From Parerythrobacter_A sp963838735 (GTDB taxonomy: Bacteria; Pseudomonadota; Alphaproteobacteria; Sphingomonadales; Sphingomonadaceae): a stretch of 64,000 bases of DNA. The notes beneath the pieces are model-generated. The model did not search any database, had not been told where the DNA came from, and worked only from the letters and a program-made list of their open reading frames with translations. This document shows positions 32,424 through 40,092 of the stretch, piece by piece. Where the stretch lies: the NCBI GenBank assembly GCA_963838735.1, contig CAWISG010000006.1, forward strand, positions 248,001 to 312,000, given 5' to 3'. Within the stretch, counting starts at the first letter, position 1. Every line of letters begins with the position of its first letter. A program made the position numbers and the translations under genes.

Positions 32424-33838
32424 GCAAATCGCTTCCGTAGTCCCGCTACCGTTCTTGCGTATTTCTTCGGCAGGTTGCCGAACACCGTCGGCTCCCATGC
32501 CTTGAACGCCGCCGCTTTCAGGATTTCGGAGCGGGTCGGGTAGGACACGATGGCGCTGCCCAGTGCAAATGTGCTGCTCTTGCCGGTGATGCTCTGCGTA
32601 AGCGGCAAGAGCATTTCGCCCGCGTGCTTGCCGCAGATGCTGGCGCCGATCACCTTCTTGCCTTTCAGCACCAGCTTGAAATGCCCCAGCGTGTTGCCCT
32701 CCGCAACCGCGCGCTCGTTGTCGGCGAAGGGTTCGGTGATGACGGTGATGCCATCGCCATGTCGTTCACGCGCATCGGCTTCGGTCAGGCCGACCTGCGC
32801 CACTTCGGGTTCGGTGAAGGTGCACCAGGGCAGGGCGGTCCAGTCCACCTTGGCCGGTACGCCGGTGCAGATTTCCAGCGCGACGTTGCTGCCCTCATAG
32901 CCCGCTACATGCGTCAGGCGAGGCCCTTCGCGGCAATCGCCGATGGCGTAGATATGCTTCATCGAGGTGCGCCGCCGTGCGTCCACCGCAAAGCCGTTCC
33001 CGCCGGTTTCCAGGCCCAGCGTGTCCGCCCCGAACCCTTCGGTCCGTGCGGTGCGTCCGACCGCGACCAGCAGGTGCGAGCCAGTAATCGCTTCGCCGCC
33101 ATCGGTATGGACGGTGATGCTGTCGCCGTCCTTCGCAACGCGCTCCGCCTTGCCATCGACGAACCGGACGCCCTCGTCCCGCATGACCCCGGCGACGACC
33201 GCAACCGAGTCCGCATCGTCGCGTCCCATCAGCGGGCCGGGGTTGATGACGGTGACATCGCTGCCCAGCCGCCGGAAGCTCTGTGCCATTTCCATCCCGA
33301 TCACGCCGCCGCCGATGATGACGAGGTGGTCCGGCTGCTCGGTCAGGTCGAACAGGGTCTCGTTGGTGAGGTAAGACACATCGGCCAGCCCCTCGACCGG
33401 CGGCACGAAAGGCTTTGACCCGGTGGCCAGCACGATGCGCGGCGCGGACAGCGTGCGCCCGTTGACCTCGACCGTATATTTGCCGGTCAGCGTGGCGTCG
33501 CCCTTGATGACCTCGACGCCCATCGCCTCGAACGTCTCGGCGCTGTCGTGGTGTTCGATATCGGCGATGGCCCGGTGGACATGGGCATGGACGCCCGACC
33601 AGTCCACCTGCGGCGCGGCCAGCGTGATGCCATAGCGCCTTTCCTCGCGCGCCTCGGCGGCGCGCTTGGCGGCGGTAATCAGCGCCTTGGACGGCACGCA
33701 GCCATTATTGAGGCACTCGCCGCCCATCTTGTGGCCCTCGATCAGCGCAACGTCGAGGCCAAACAGCGCGCAGCCGCCCGCCGCCGTCAATCCGGCCGCA
33801 CCGCCGCCGATCACGATTGCATCATGGGTGAACTTCAT
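32420..33838 (-). CDS. Class I pyridine nucleotide-disulfide oxidoreductase (mercuric-reductase-like)
   Basis: A 472-residue flavoenzyme. FAD-binding GGGAAGLTAAGG near residue 11, redox disulfide C42-x4-C47 in GGECLNNGCVPSKAL, NAD(P)-binding IIGGGVIGMEMAQSF, second FAD motif IYAIGDCREG. The dimerisation domain ends YPTRSEILKAAAFK. The His-Glu pair of lipoamide or glutathione reductase is not evident, and there is no N-terminal HMA domain or C-terminal Cys pair as in MerA. It leads the pair with the radical SAM gene and is divergent from arsM. A role in reducing a thiol or an arsenic/selenium intermediate is inferred. Confidence 0.88.
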   Translation of the reverse strand: MKFTHDAIVIGGGAAGLTAAGGCALFGLDVALIEGHKMGGECLNNGCVPSKALITAAKRAAEAREERRYGITLAAPQVDWSGVHAHVHRAIADIEHHDSAETFEAMGVEVIKGDATLTGKYTVEVNGRTLSAPRIVLATGSKPFVPPVEGLADVSYLTNETLFDLTEQPDHLVIIGGGVIGMEMAQSFRRLGSDVTVINPGPLMGRDDADSVAVVAGVMRDEGVRFVDGKAERVAKDGDSITVHTDGGEAITGSHLLVAVGRTARTEGFGADTLGLETGGNGFAVDARRRTSMKHIYAIGDCREGPRLTHVAGYEGSNVALEICTGVPAKVDWTALPWCTFTEPEVAQVGLTEADARERHGDGITVITEPFADNERAVAEGNTLGHFKLVLKGKKVIGASICGKHAGEMLLPLTQSITGKSSTFALGSAIVSYPTRSEILKAAAFKAWEPTVFGNLPKKYARTVAGLRKRFA

Positions 33839-33897
33839 AACGGGGGCCGCCTTTTCGTGCCGGGCGCAGGAATTGCGCAACGGCGTAACCAATTAGG

Positions 33898-33955
33898 GCT
33901 TGCAAGCGAACCGCTTTCTAACGACGCACCTGTCCATCCCCTTTCGCTTGCAAGC
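33898..33955. promoter_or_regulatory. Perfect 13-bp inverted repeat in the arsM/oxidoreductase divergent promoter
   Basis: GCTTGCAAGCGAA (33898-33910) and TTCGCTTGCAAGC (33943-33955) are exact inverses, 32 bp apart. Each contains the self-palindrome GCTTGCAAGC. The second copy ends 13 bp before the arsM ATG. Two palindromic boxes in a shared divergent promoter region suggest a dimeric repressor or activator. I cannot name the regulator; no regulator gene lies in the cluster. Confidence 0.6.
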
Positions 33956-33968
33956 ACGAGACGGTTAC

Positions 33969-35024
33969 ATGAATATCGAAAACTCCCGCGATTATTACGG
34001 CCGCGTCCTTACCGGATCGGACGATCTCAAGACCGATGCCTGCTGCACCGCCGAGGCACCGCCACCCGCGATCATGGACGCGATGCGCCGCGTGCATGAG
34101 GATGTGCGCGCCCGCTATTACGGCTGCGGCCTCGTTTCCCCGCAGGCCATCGGCGGCGCGCATATCCTCGATCTGGGCAGCGGCAGCGGGCAGGACGCCT
34201 ATATCCTGGCGCAGTTCGTCGGCGAGGACGGCAGTGTCACCGGCGTCGACACCACGCCCGAACAGCTCGCCATCGCCAACCAGTACCGCGAATGGCACCG
34301 CGAGGCGTTCGGCTATACCAAATCCATTGTCGCATTCGTGGAAGGCGACCTGGAAAAGCTTGCCGAACTGGACCTGCCAGCGGCGCATTACGACGTAATC
34401 GTGTCCAACTGCGTCATCAATCTGGTGGCGGACAAGCAGGCTGTCTTCGCCGCCGCCCATGCGCTGCTGAAGGAAGGCGGCGAGCTGTACTTCTCCGACG
34501 TCTATGCCGACCGCCGCGTGCCGGACGGTCTGAAGGACGATCCGGTGCTGCATGGCGAATGCCTGTCGGGCGCGCTGTACTGGGGCGATTTCGTGGCACT
34601 GGCGAAGGCAGCGGGGTTCGCCGATCCGCGACTCGTCACCAGCCGCCCGCTGGAAATCGGCGACGCGGCTGTGGCAGCCAAGCTGGACGGCATCGGTTTC
34701 CATTCGGCAACCTATCGCCTGTTCAAGCTTGGCGAGCTGGAAAGCCAGTGCGAGGATTACGGACAGGCGGTGCGTTACATGGGCACAGTGCCGGGGCAGG
34801 AACGGATTTTCGAACTGGACGCGCATCACCGGATAGAGGCAGGGCGGATGTTCCCTATCTGCGGCAACAGCTGGCGGATGCTGGCGCAGACGCGGTTTGC
34901 CGAGCATTTCGAATTCTTCGGCGATTTCGCCACGCATTACGGTATCTTCCCTGACTGCGGCGTGTCGATCCCGTTCGATGCAGGGCAGGGAAGCGTGCCC
35001 GACAGTCCCGCCGCCTGCTGTTGA
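33969..35024 (+). CDS. arsM: ArsM-type arsenite methyltransferase
   Basis: 351 residues. SAM-binding core ILDLGSGSGQDAYIL and GVDTTPEQLAIANQ; arsenic-binding cysteines at family positions, Cys148 (IVSNCVIN) and Cys198 (GECLSGALYW), plus Cys25-Cys26 (TDACCTAE) and Cys53 (YYGCGL). A C-terminal domain (about 235-340, with PICGNSWRM and THYGIFPDCG) is present, and the tail ends CC. Known ArsM enzymes methylate As(III) stepwise to dimethyl- and trimethylarsenicals. ATG at 33969 opens MNIENSRDYYGRVL, matching homologues. The epimerase follows with a one-base TGATG overlap. Confidence 0.9.
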   Translation: MNIENSRDYYGRVLTGSDDLKTDACCTAEAPPPAIMDAMRRVHEDVRARYYGCGLVSPQAIGGAHILDLGSGSGQDAYILAQFVGEDGSVTGVDTTPEQLAIANQYREWHREAFGYTKSIVAFVEGDLEKLAELDLPAAHYDVIVSNCVINLVADKQAVFAAAHALLKEGGELYFSDVYADRRVPDGLKDDPVLHGECLSGALYWGDFVALAKAAGFADPRLVTSRPLEIGDAAVAAKLDGIGFHSATYRLFKLGELESQCEDYGQAVRYMGTVPGQERIFELDAHHRIEAGRMFPICGNSWRMLAQTRFAEHFEFFGDFATHYGIFPDCGVSIPFDAGQGSVPDSPAACC

Positions 35025-36064
35025 TGCGCATACTGGTTACGGGGGCGGCTGGGCTGCTGGGTGGCGAAGTGTGCGCGCGGCTGGTGCGGGCAGGGCACAG
35101 TGTCACCGCCCTCATCCATCGCAATCCCGAAATTCGCGCCAATGACGGGTCCGCCGTCGCGGTCGCGGCGACGCTGCGCGGCGATATTGCGCGCGACCGG
35201 CTGGGGCTGGACGATGCCGGATTTGCCTCCGCATCCGCGCACGATCTCGTTATCCATTGCGCGGCCAGCGTGCGGTTCGACCTGACGGAAGAGGAATACG
35301 CCGCCACCAATGTGCGCGGCACCGGCAATGTCCTCGCCTTGGCCGAAGCGGGCGGCATGTCGATGCTGCATGTCAGCACCGCGTATGTCTGCGGCACGCG
35401 CGATGGCGCCATTCTGGAAAGCGATGCGCTGCCGGTGGATGGGCCGGACGCGGGCTTCGCCAATGGATACGAGGCGAGCAAGGCCGCAGGCGAACAGCTG
35501 GTGCGGGCGTCTGGCGCGCGCTGGGCCATCGCGCGGCCCAGCGTCGTGGTCGGTGCGCATGGCGACGGGGAGATCCGCCAGTTCGACACGATCTATGCCG
35601 CGTTCAAGCTGATTGCGGAGGGGCGGATATCGCATTTGCCGGCCCTGCCGGACGCGACGCTGGATTTTGTGCCGATCGACCACGTTGCAGGCGGTATCGT
35701 CGCGCTGGCGAAGCGGATGGAAGCTGCGACCGGCGGCACGTTCCATCTGGTCGCGGAACGGCCGGTGCCCGTTGCCGCATTCACCGATGCCATCGCCGGC
35801 TACCCGCAATTCCACCGGCCCGAACTTGTTGCTCCCGACCGGTTCGATCCTACCGCTCTGCCACCGCTGGAGCGCCGCCTCTACACCCGCGTCGCGGCGC
35901 TCTATGCAAGCTATTTCCAGCGCGATCCGCGGTTCGACGACACTGCACTGCGCGCGCTAACGGGACTGCATTGCCCGCCGACCGATGCAGCGTTTGTCGG
36001 GCGACTGGTGGATTATGCTATCGCGCAGGGCTTCCTGAAGGCAGCGCCCGTGCTCGTAGCCTAG
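35024..36064 (+). CDS. NAD-dependent epimerase/dehydratase (extended SDR)
   Basis: 346 residues. Rossmann motif MRILVTGAAGLLGGEV at the very start, active-site Tyr and Lys in NGYEASKAAGEQLV, and HVSTAYVCGTRDGA for the Ser/Thr of the catalytic triad. Nucleotide sugars or acyl-thioester-linked substrates are usual for this group. Its ATG overlaps the arsM stop, so it belongs to the same task; acting on the sugar part of an arsenosugar is inferred. The C-terminus resembles fatty-acyl or polyketide reductases less than sugar epimerases, but substrate cannot be told. Confidence 0.8.
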   Translation: MRILVTGAAGLLGGEVCARLVRAGHSVTALIHRNPEIRANDGSAVAVAATLRGDIARDRLGLDDAGFASASAHDLVIHCAASVRFDLTEEEYAATNVRGTGNVLALAEAGGMSMLHVSTAYVCGTRDGAILESDALPVDGPDAGFANGYEASKAAGEQLVRASGARWAIARPSVVVGAHGDGEIRQFDTIYAAFKLIAEGRISHLPALPDATLDFVPIDHVAGGIVALAKRMEAATGGTFHLVAERPVPVAAFTDAIAGYPQFHRPELVAPDRFDPTALPPLERRLYTRVAALYASYFQRDPRFDDTALRALTGLHCPPTDAAFVGRLVDYAIAQGFLKAAPVLVA

Positions 36065-36796
36065 TCAGCGCACATGCGGATAGTCGCGCTCCATCCGGCT
36101 GCGCGCGCCAATGGCCCACAGGATACCGACCTTGAAGTAAATCCAGTTGGCTTTCAGCGGCCCCCACGCCGCGATGCGACGGTCCGAGGTGACGATCCAG
36201 CGCGGCACCATGCGGATGCGGCCAGACCGCGCGAACTTCACGCACAGATCGGCTTCCTCCATCACCATGTCGGACGGTGTGCAGCCACCCAATGCGCGGA
36301 ACTGTGCGCGGCGGAAGAACATGCCGTGATCGCCGAACAGCAGGCGCACCCCGCGCACGAACAAATGCGGGCGCGTGATCAGCGGGGCATACCAGGTCTT
36401 TATCCAGTTATGCAGCGTTGTGCCCCAGCGCGTGCCGTCCGGCCCGGCGATGCGGGGGGTGAAGCTGGCGAGCGCGATGCGGTCGTCGGCCAACGTGTTG
36501 CGGATCACCTGCACCATGTCGCGCGGTGGAATGCTGTCGGCATGAAGCACACAGACAAGCGGCGCACGTGCCGCCTCCACCCCGCAATTGATCTGTCGTG
36601 CCCTGCCAGCTTCGGTTTCGATGACGGTCCAGCCTGCATCGCGCGCCAGGGGCACGCTGGCATCGCCGCTGCCACCATCGACCATTACGATTTCGGCGGG
36701 CGCAGGATCGAGCGCGGCGAGCGTTTCGACCAGCGCGGGCAGGGTGCTTTCCTCGTCCAGCACCGGAATTACGAGCGCGACGGCGGGCTGTGTCAC
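36065..36796 (-). CDS. Family 2 glycosyltransferase, TIGR04283 (arsenosugar-associated) type
   Basis: 243 residues: GT-A core with VALVIPVLDEESTLPALVETL at the start, IVMVDGGSGDASV, and CVLHADSIPP (DXD-like site). FGDHGMFFRRAQFRALGG and MEEADLCVKF follow. This pattern is that of the TIGR04283 family, which occurs with arsenosugar genes. GTG at 36796 overlaps the stop of the next upstream gene (GTGA), giving a tight pair with the TIGR04282 protein. It lacks an obvious transmembrane anchor except a weak C-terminal hydrophobic run. Confidence 0.85.
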   Translation of the reverse strand: MTQPAVALVIPVLDEESTLPALVETLAALDPAPAEIVMVDGGSGDASVPLARDAGWTVIETEAGRARQINCGVEAARAPLVCVLHADSIPPRDMVQVIRNTLADDRIALASFTPRIAGPDGTRWGTTLHNWIKTWYAPLITRPHLFVRGVRLLFGDHGMFFRRAQFRALGGCTPSDMVMEEADLCVKFARSGRIRMVPRWIVTSDRRIAAWGPLKANWIYFKVGILWAIGARSRMERDYPHVR

Positions 36797-37401
36797 ATGC
36801 GAAACTCCGGCCAGTCGGCCAGGTCGTCTGCCGTATCGATATCGCTCAATTCGGGCAGGATGGCGGGGCGGAACCCGCGCGCCACGAAACGGCGGACGGT
36901 TTCTGCGAATACAGTGTCGGTGCTCCACGCCATATCCGCAAAGGCGAACCCTGCGTCTTCGGCAAAACCCAGCAGGTAATAGCCGCCGTCGCGCGCGGGG
37001 CCGATCACCACCGCGTCTTTGCCCCCGTCTGTCTTGACCAGCGTATCGCGGGCGGCCAGCAACAGGGCAGGCGTAAGGCCCGGACAGTCGCTGCCGATGA
37101 CGATACCGGGCGCGGGCACGCGTGACAGTTTTGCACTCAAATCGCCCTCGCCCTGATCGATAAAGGTCACGTCTTCACCGAACGCCTGCTGGAACCGCTC
37201 CGGCGATGCGCCTGTCGCCCGGACGGTAAAGTCCAGCCCGCTGGCCTTCGCCATCGCGACGGTGTGCGCCAGCAGCCTGGTGTAGATCGCCGCCGCCCCA
37301 TCCGCGCCGAATGCCGGGATAAGCCGCGTCTTGGCTTTGCCGGGTTCGGGCCAGCGCGCGAAAATATGGAGGTGGGCATCGGTAGGGCGGGGATCGGTCA
37401 T
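36793..37401 (-). CDS. TIGR04282/DUF2064 glycosyltransferase-like protein (arsenosugar-associated)
   Basis: 202 residues: HIFARWPEPGKAKTRLIPAFG at the start (nucleotide-sugar binding), VIGSDCPGLTPALLLAA and VVIGPARDGGYYLLGF, the fingerprint of DUF2064/TIGR04282. These proteins are paired with TIGR04283 enzymes in predicted arsenosugar clusters. ATG at 37401. Co-translated with the following glycosyltransferase. Together they probably make the glycosidic part of an arsenosugar, possibly starting from glycerol phosphate or similar; this is inference. Confidence 0.86.
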   Translation of the reverse strand: MTDPRPTDAHLHIFARWPEPGKAKTRLIPAFGADGAAAIYTRLLAHTVAMAKASGLDFTVRATGASPERFQQAFGEDVTFIDQGEGDLSAKLSRVPAPGIVIGSDCPGLTPALLLAARDTLVKTDGGKDAVVIGPARDGGYYLLGFAEDAGFAFADMAWSTDTVFAETVRRFVARGFRPAILPELSDIDTADDLADWPEFRM

Positions 37402-37457
37402 TGCGGCGGTGCATAGCCCCTCGACGGCGGACGGACCATAAGGCAGATGGTGCGAGG

Positions 37458-38231
37458 ATGTCGCGCGCCGCTCTCTTCACTTTTGCCGCCGGAACCGCGC
37501 TTGTCGCGCTGCTGGTGGCCGAACGTAAACGCCCGCTGCGCTATGCCAATCGGCCCGCACTGCGGCGCAACCTCCGCAATGCCGCATTGGGGGCAAGTTG
37601 TGCGGCAGTGGTCGCGGCAGTGGAGGAGCCGCTGGCGCAGCGTGTGGCGCGGCGCAATCTCGCCCGTGGCAGCGGTATCGCGCAGCACCTGCCGCCTTCG
37701 TTGCGGCTGCTGGGCGGTATCATAGCGATGGATTACGGGTTCTACTGGTGGCACGTCGCCACGCATCGCGTGCCGTTGCTGTGGCGGTTCCATCGGGTGC
37801 ATCACGTCGATCCGGACATGGATGTCAGCACGGCGGTGCGTTTCCATGCAGCCGACATGCTGGTCTCGTTGCCGTGGCGGCTGGTGCAGGTGCGGCTGGC
37901 GGGCGTCAGCCCCAAGGCGCTGCGCTGGTGGCGGCGCTTTTTCAATGCGTCCATCGCGTTCCATCATTCCAATCTGCGCCTGCCCGGCAATACCGATGCG
38001 CTGCTGGCGCGGGTGCTGACGACGCCCGGCATGCACGGCATCCACCATTCGCGGATCGAAGCCGAGCAGGACAGCAATTACACCAGCGGCCTCGCTTTCT
38101 GGGACCGGCTGCACGGCACCTTCATCGCCGGACCGGGCACCAACGCGGTGGGCGTAGACGATGCGAATGCGGAACAGGATACAAAATTGCCAGCCGCCCT
38201 GATTGCTCCGTTCCGCGCCGAAAGGCGATGA
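37458..38231 (+). CDS. Sterol desaturase/fatty acid hydroxylase superfamily membrane protein
   Basis: 257 residues with two or three hydrophobic helices and the histidine clusters of membrane di-iron oxygenases: HVATH (near 95), HRVHH (near 108) and FHHSN and HGIHH later (about 175-200). Substrates in this family include sterols, carotenoids and fatty acids. MSRAALFTFAAG at 37458 is the first sensible start. It is divergent from the glycosyltransferase pair with a 56-bp gap. Involvement in an arsenolipid is a guess from position only; it could equally be a separate lipid gene. Confidence 0.82.
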   Translation: MSRAALFTFAAGTALVALLVAERKRPLRYANRPALRRNLRNAALGASCAAVVAAVEEPLAQRVARRNLARGSGIAQHLPPSLRLLGGIIAMDYGFYWWHVATHRVPLLWRFHRVHHVDPDMDVSTAVRFHAADMLVSLPWRLVQVRLAGVSPKALRWWRRFFNASIAFHHSNLRLPGNTDALLARVLTTPGMHGIHHSRIEAEQDSNYTSGLAFWDRLHGTFIAGPGTNAVGVDDANAEQDTKLPAALIAPFRAERR

Positions 38232-38285
38232 CTACTACGGTCCGCGTGAACGGGTTGGCAACCATCCCTGCTTACCTTGCCCGAC

Positions 38286-40007
38286 ATGACGCTGTGCCGT
38301 TCTCTCTTCCTGGCGATACTGGCCGTGCTGGCATGCACCGCCAGCACCGCCGCCGCGCGCCATCCTGGCGGGATAACCGGGCAGACGTGTGTGTATGGCA
38401 GCGCAACCCCGGTACCGCTGTCGCAGGTGCAGTTACTCGATTCCGGACCCGGCGGATGGCAATGCGACAAAACGTCTGCCGATGTGGAAAATCGCCATGT
38501 CTGGATACGGTTCGATACCGCCGCCCTGCCGCAAGGCCGGGACATCAGCCTGACCGGTGATGCCGGGGCGTTCGACGGCCTGCGCTATTATATCGAATTC
38601 GCCGACCAGCCGCCGCGAAGCGCCACGCTGGGTTCAGCAGACATCGCGCGCGCATGGCTGCCGCAGACCCGGTTCGGCATCCCGCTGTATTCGGCAGTAG
38701 AACACCCGCTGCGTGTCTATGTTCGGATCGACGGCGCGCTGACAACGGCCACGGTAAACCGGATGGAGCTGGAGCCTGGCGAAACGGTTGCGGCCGCGAA
38801 GTTGTACGGTGCGGTTCTGTTTGCCTTCTTCCTGGGCGTGATGGCACTGGCCGGGTTTTACAGTGCAGCGATCTTTGGCAGCCTGAAGAACCGGTTCGCG
38901 GTATGGCACATTGTCCTGTCGAGCCTGTTCGTCGGCTACACGCTGTCTTCCGGCTCGCTCATCTTCATGATCTGGCCGGATCTCGGACTGTTCGCCCGCA
39001 CGGCCATCTCCTACGCTTCGCTCAGCCTGGCCGTCGCCAGCATCGCCCCCTTCATCCTCACCTTCGTGAATGCGCGGCACATCCGGCCGCTTTACCGCAA
39101 CCTCCTGATCGCATCGGCCATGCTGCTGGTTGCGAACGCGCTGCTGATGCCGCTGTTTGGCCGGTCGTTTCCCTTTGTCATCCGTCCGATCTATCATTTC
39201 GGGTTTCTGCCCGCTCTCATCATGTTCGCGGTCGTTATCGTAGATTCCTGGCGCGTTGGCGGGGCATCGATACGCTGGATTGCGGCGGCATGGACCGTGC
39301 CCGCCCTGTTCGGTGTCGAACGGATCGCGCGCGGCATGAATTTCTACCAGGGCAGTTATCGCTGGGACCACGCCATCTATTACGCGCTGGCTTACATGGC
39401 AGTGGTCATCGCGATGGCGGTGGCATGGCGGGTCAGCGACTTGCGCCGCCAGCGCGACGAGGCGGTGGCGAAGGAAGCGGAACTGAACCAGCAGGCCTAT
39501 GCCGATGCGCTGACCGGTCTGCCCAACCGCCGCGCCTTCGATGCGCGCGCATGGCGCAGCGGCGACTTCCTTGCCATTCTCGATCTGGACCGGTTCAAGC
39601 AAGTGAACGATGCGCATGGCCACCAGGTGGGCGACGATGTGTTGCGTTCGATCGGCCAGACCCTGCTCGCGGCAAGTGCCGACGAGCGAGTGGTCGGATC
39701 ATGGCGACTGGGTGGCGAGGAGTTCGCCATGCTGGTCGATGCGGCCAACGCACCCGCCGCCGCGCTGCTGCTGAACGAAGTGCGCGCCCGGTTGACGGCC
39801 GAGGCGGCGACCGCGCTTCCCGCGCTGAGCGAACCGATCACAGTGAGTATCGGCATGGCCCGGATTGGTGGCGACGGTATCGCTGCGGCTTACCGACAGG
39901 CGGACAAGACGCTGTATCACGCCAAGGAGGCCGGTCGCGACCGGTTGAGTTTCGAAGACGACCAGCGGGTGCTGTCCACCATGTTCGCAAAACGCGCCGC
40001 TGCTTGA
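38286..40007 (+). CDS. Diguanylate cyclase with 7TM sensor (7TMR-DISM-like)
   Basis: 573 residues: signal peptide (to about 27), an extracytoplasmic sensing domain (to about 165), seven hydrophobic helices (about 178-375), a short coiled linker and a GGDEF domain. The domain shows ALTGLPNRRAFDARAW, the metal Asp in AILDLDRFKQVND and the signature GGEEF in WRLGGEEFAML. It should make cyclic-di-GMP. No RxxD inhibitory site is evident before GGEEF. ATG at 38286; a TTG three codons earlier is less likely. A terminator follows. Confidence 0.88.
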   Translation: MTLCRSLFLAILAVLACTASTAAARHPGGITGQTCVYGSATPVPLSQVQLLDSGPGGWQCDKTSADVENRHVWIRFDTAALPQGRDISLTGDAGAFDGLRYYIEFADQPPRSATLGSADIARAWLPQTRFGIPLYSAVEHPLRVYVRIDGALTTATVNRMELEPGETVAAAKLYGAVLFAFFLGVMALAGFYSAAIFGSLKNRFAVWHIVLSSLFVGYTLSSGSLIFMIWPDLGLFARTAISYASLSLAVASIAPFILTFVNARHIRPLYRNLLIASAMLLVANALLMPLFGRSFPFVIRPIYHFGFLPALIMFAVVIVDSWRVGGASIRWIAAAWTVPALFGVERIARGMNFYQGSYRWDHAIYYALAYMAVVIAMAVAWRVSDLRRQRDEAVAKEAELNQQAYADALTGLPNRRAFDARAWRSGDFLAILDLDRFKQVNDAHGHQVGDDVLRSIGQTLLAASADERVVGSWRLGGEEFAMLVDAANAPAAALLLNEVRARLTAEAATALPALSEPITVSIGMARIGGDGIAAAYRQADKTLYHAKEAGRDRLSFEDDQRVLSTMFAKRAAA

Positions 40008-40026
40008 ACGACCGAGAGTGGGCGTG

Positions 40027-40060
40027 AAAAGACCCGACGGATTGCTCCGCCGGGTCTTTC
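40027..40060. terminator. Bidirectional terminator between the GGDEF gene and groEL
   Basis: Stem AGACCCG-A-CGGA / TCCG-C-CGGGTCT with loop TTGC. It is flanked by AAAA on the left and TTTC on the right, so it can end both convergent transcripts. Confidence 0.8.
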
Positions 40061-40092
40061 GTTGTCGATAAGCGACAGGAGGTTTGGAAGGC

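Noticed and set aside
32420..33838. Mercuric reductase and a mercury resistance operon
   Set aside because: No HMA domain, no C-terminal Cys pair, and no merR, merT or merP nearby.
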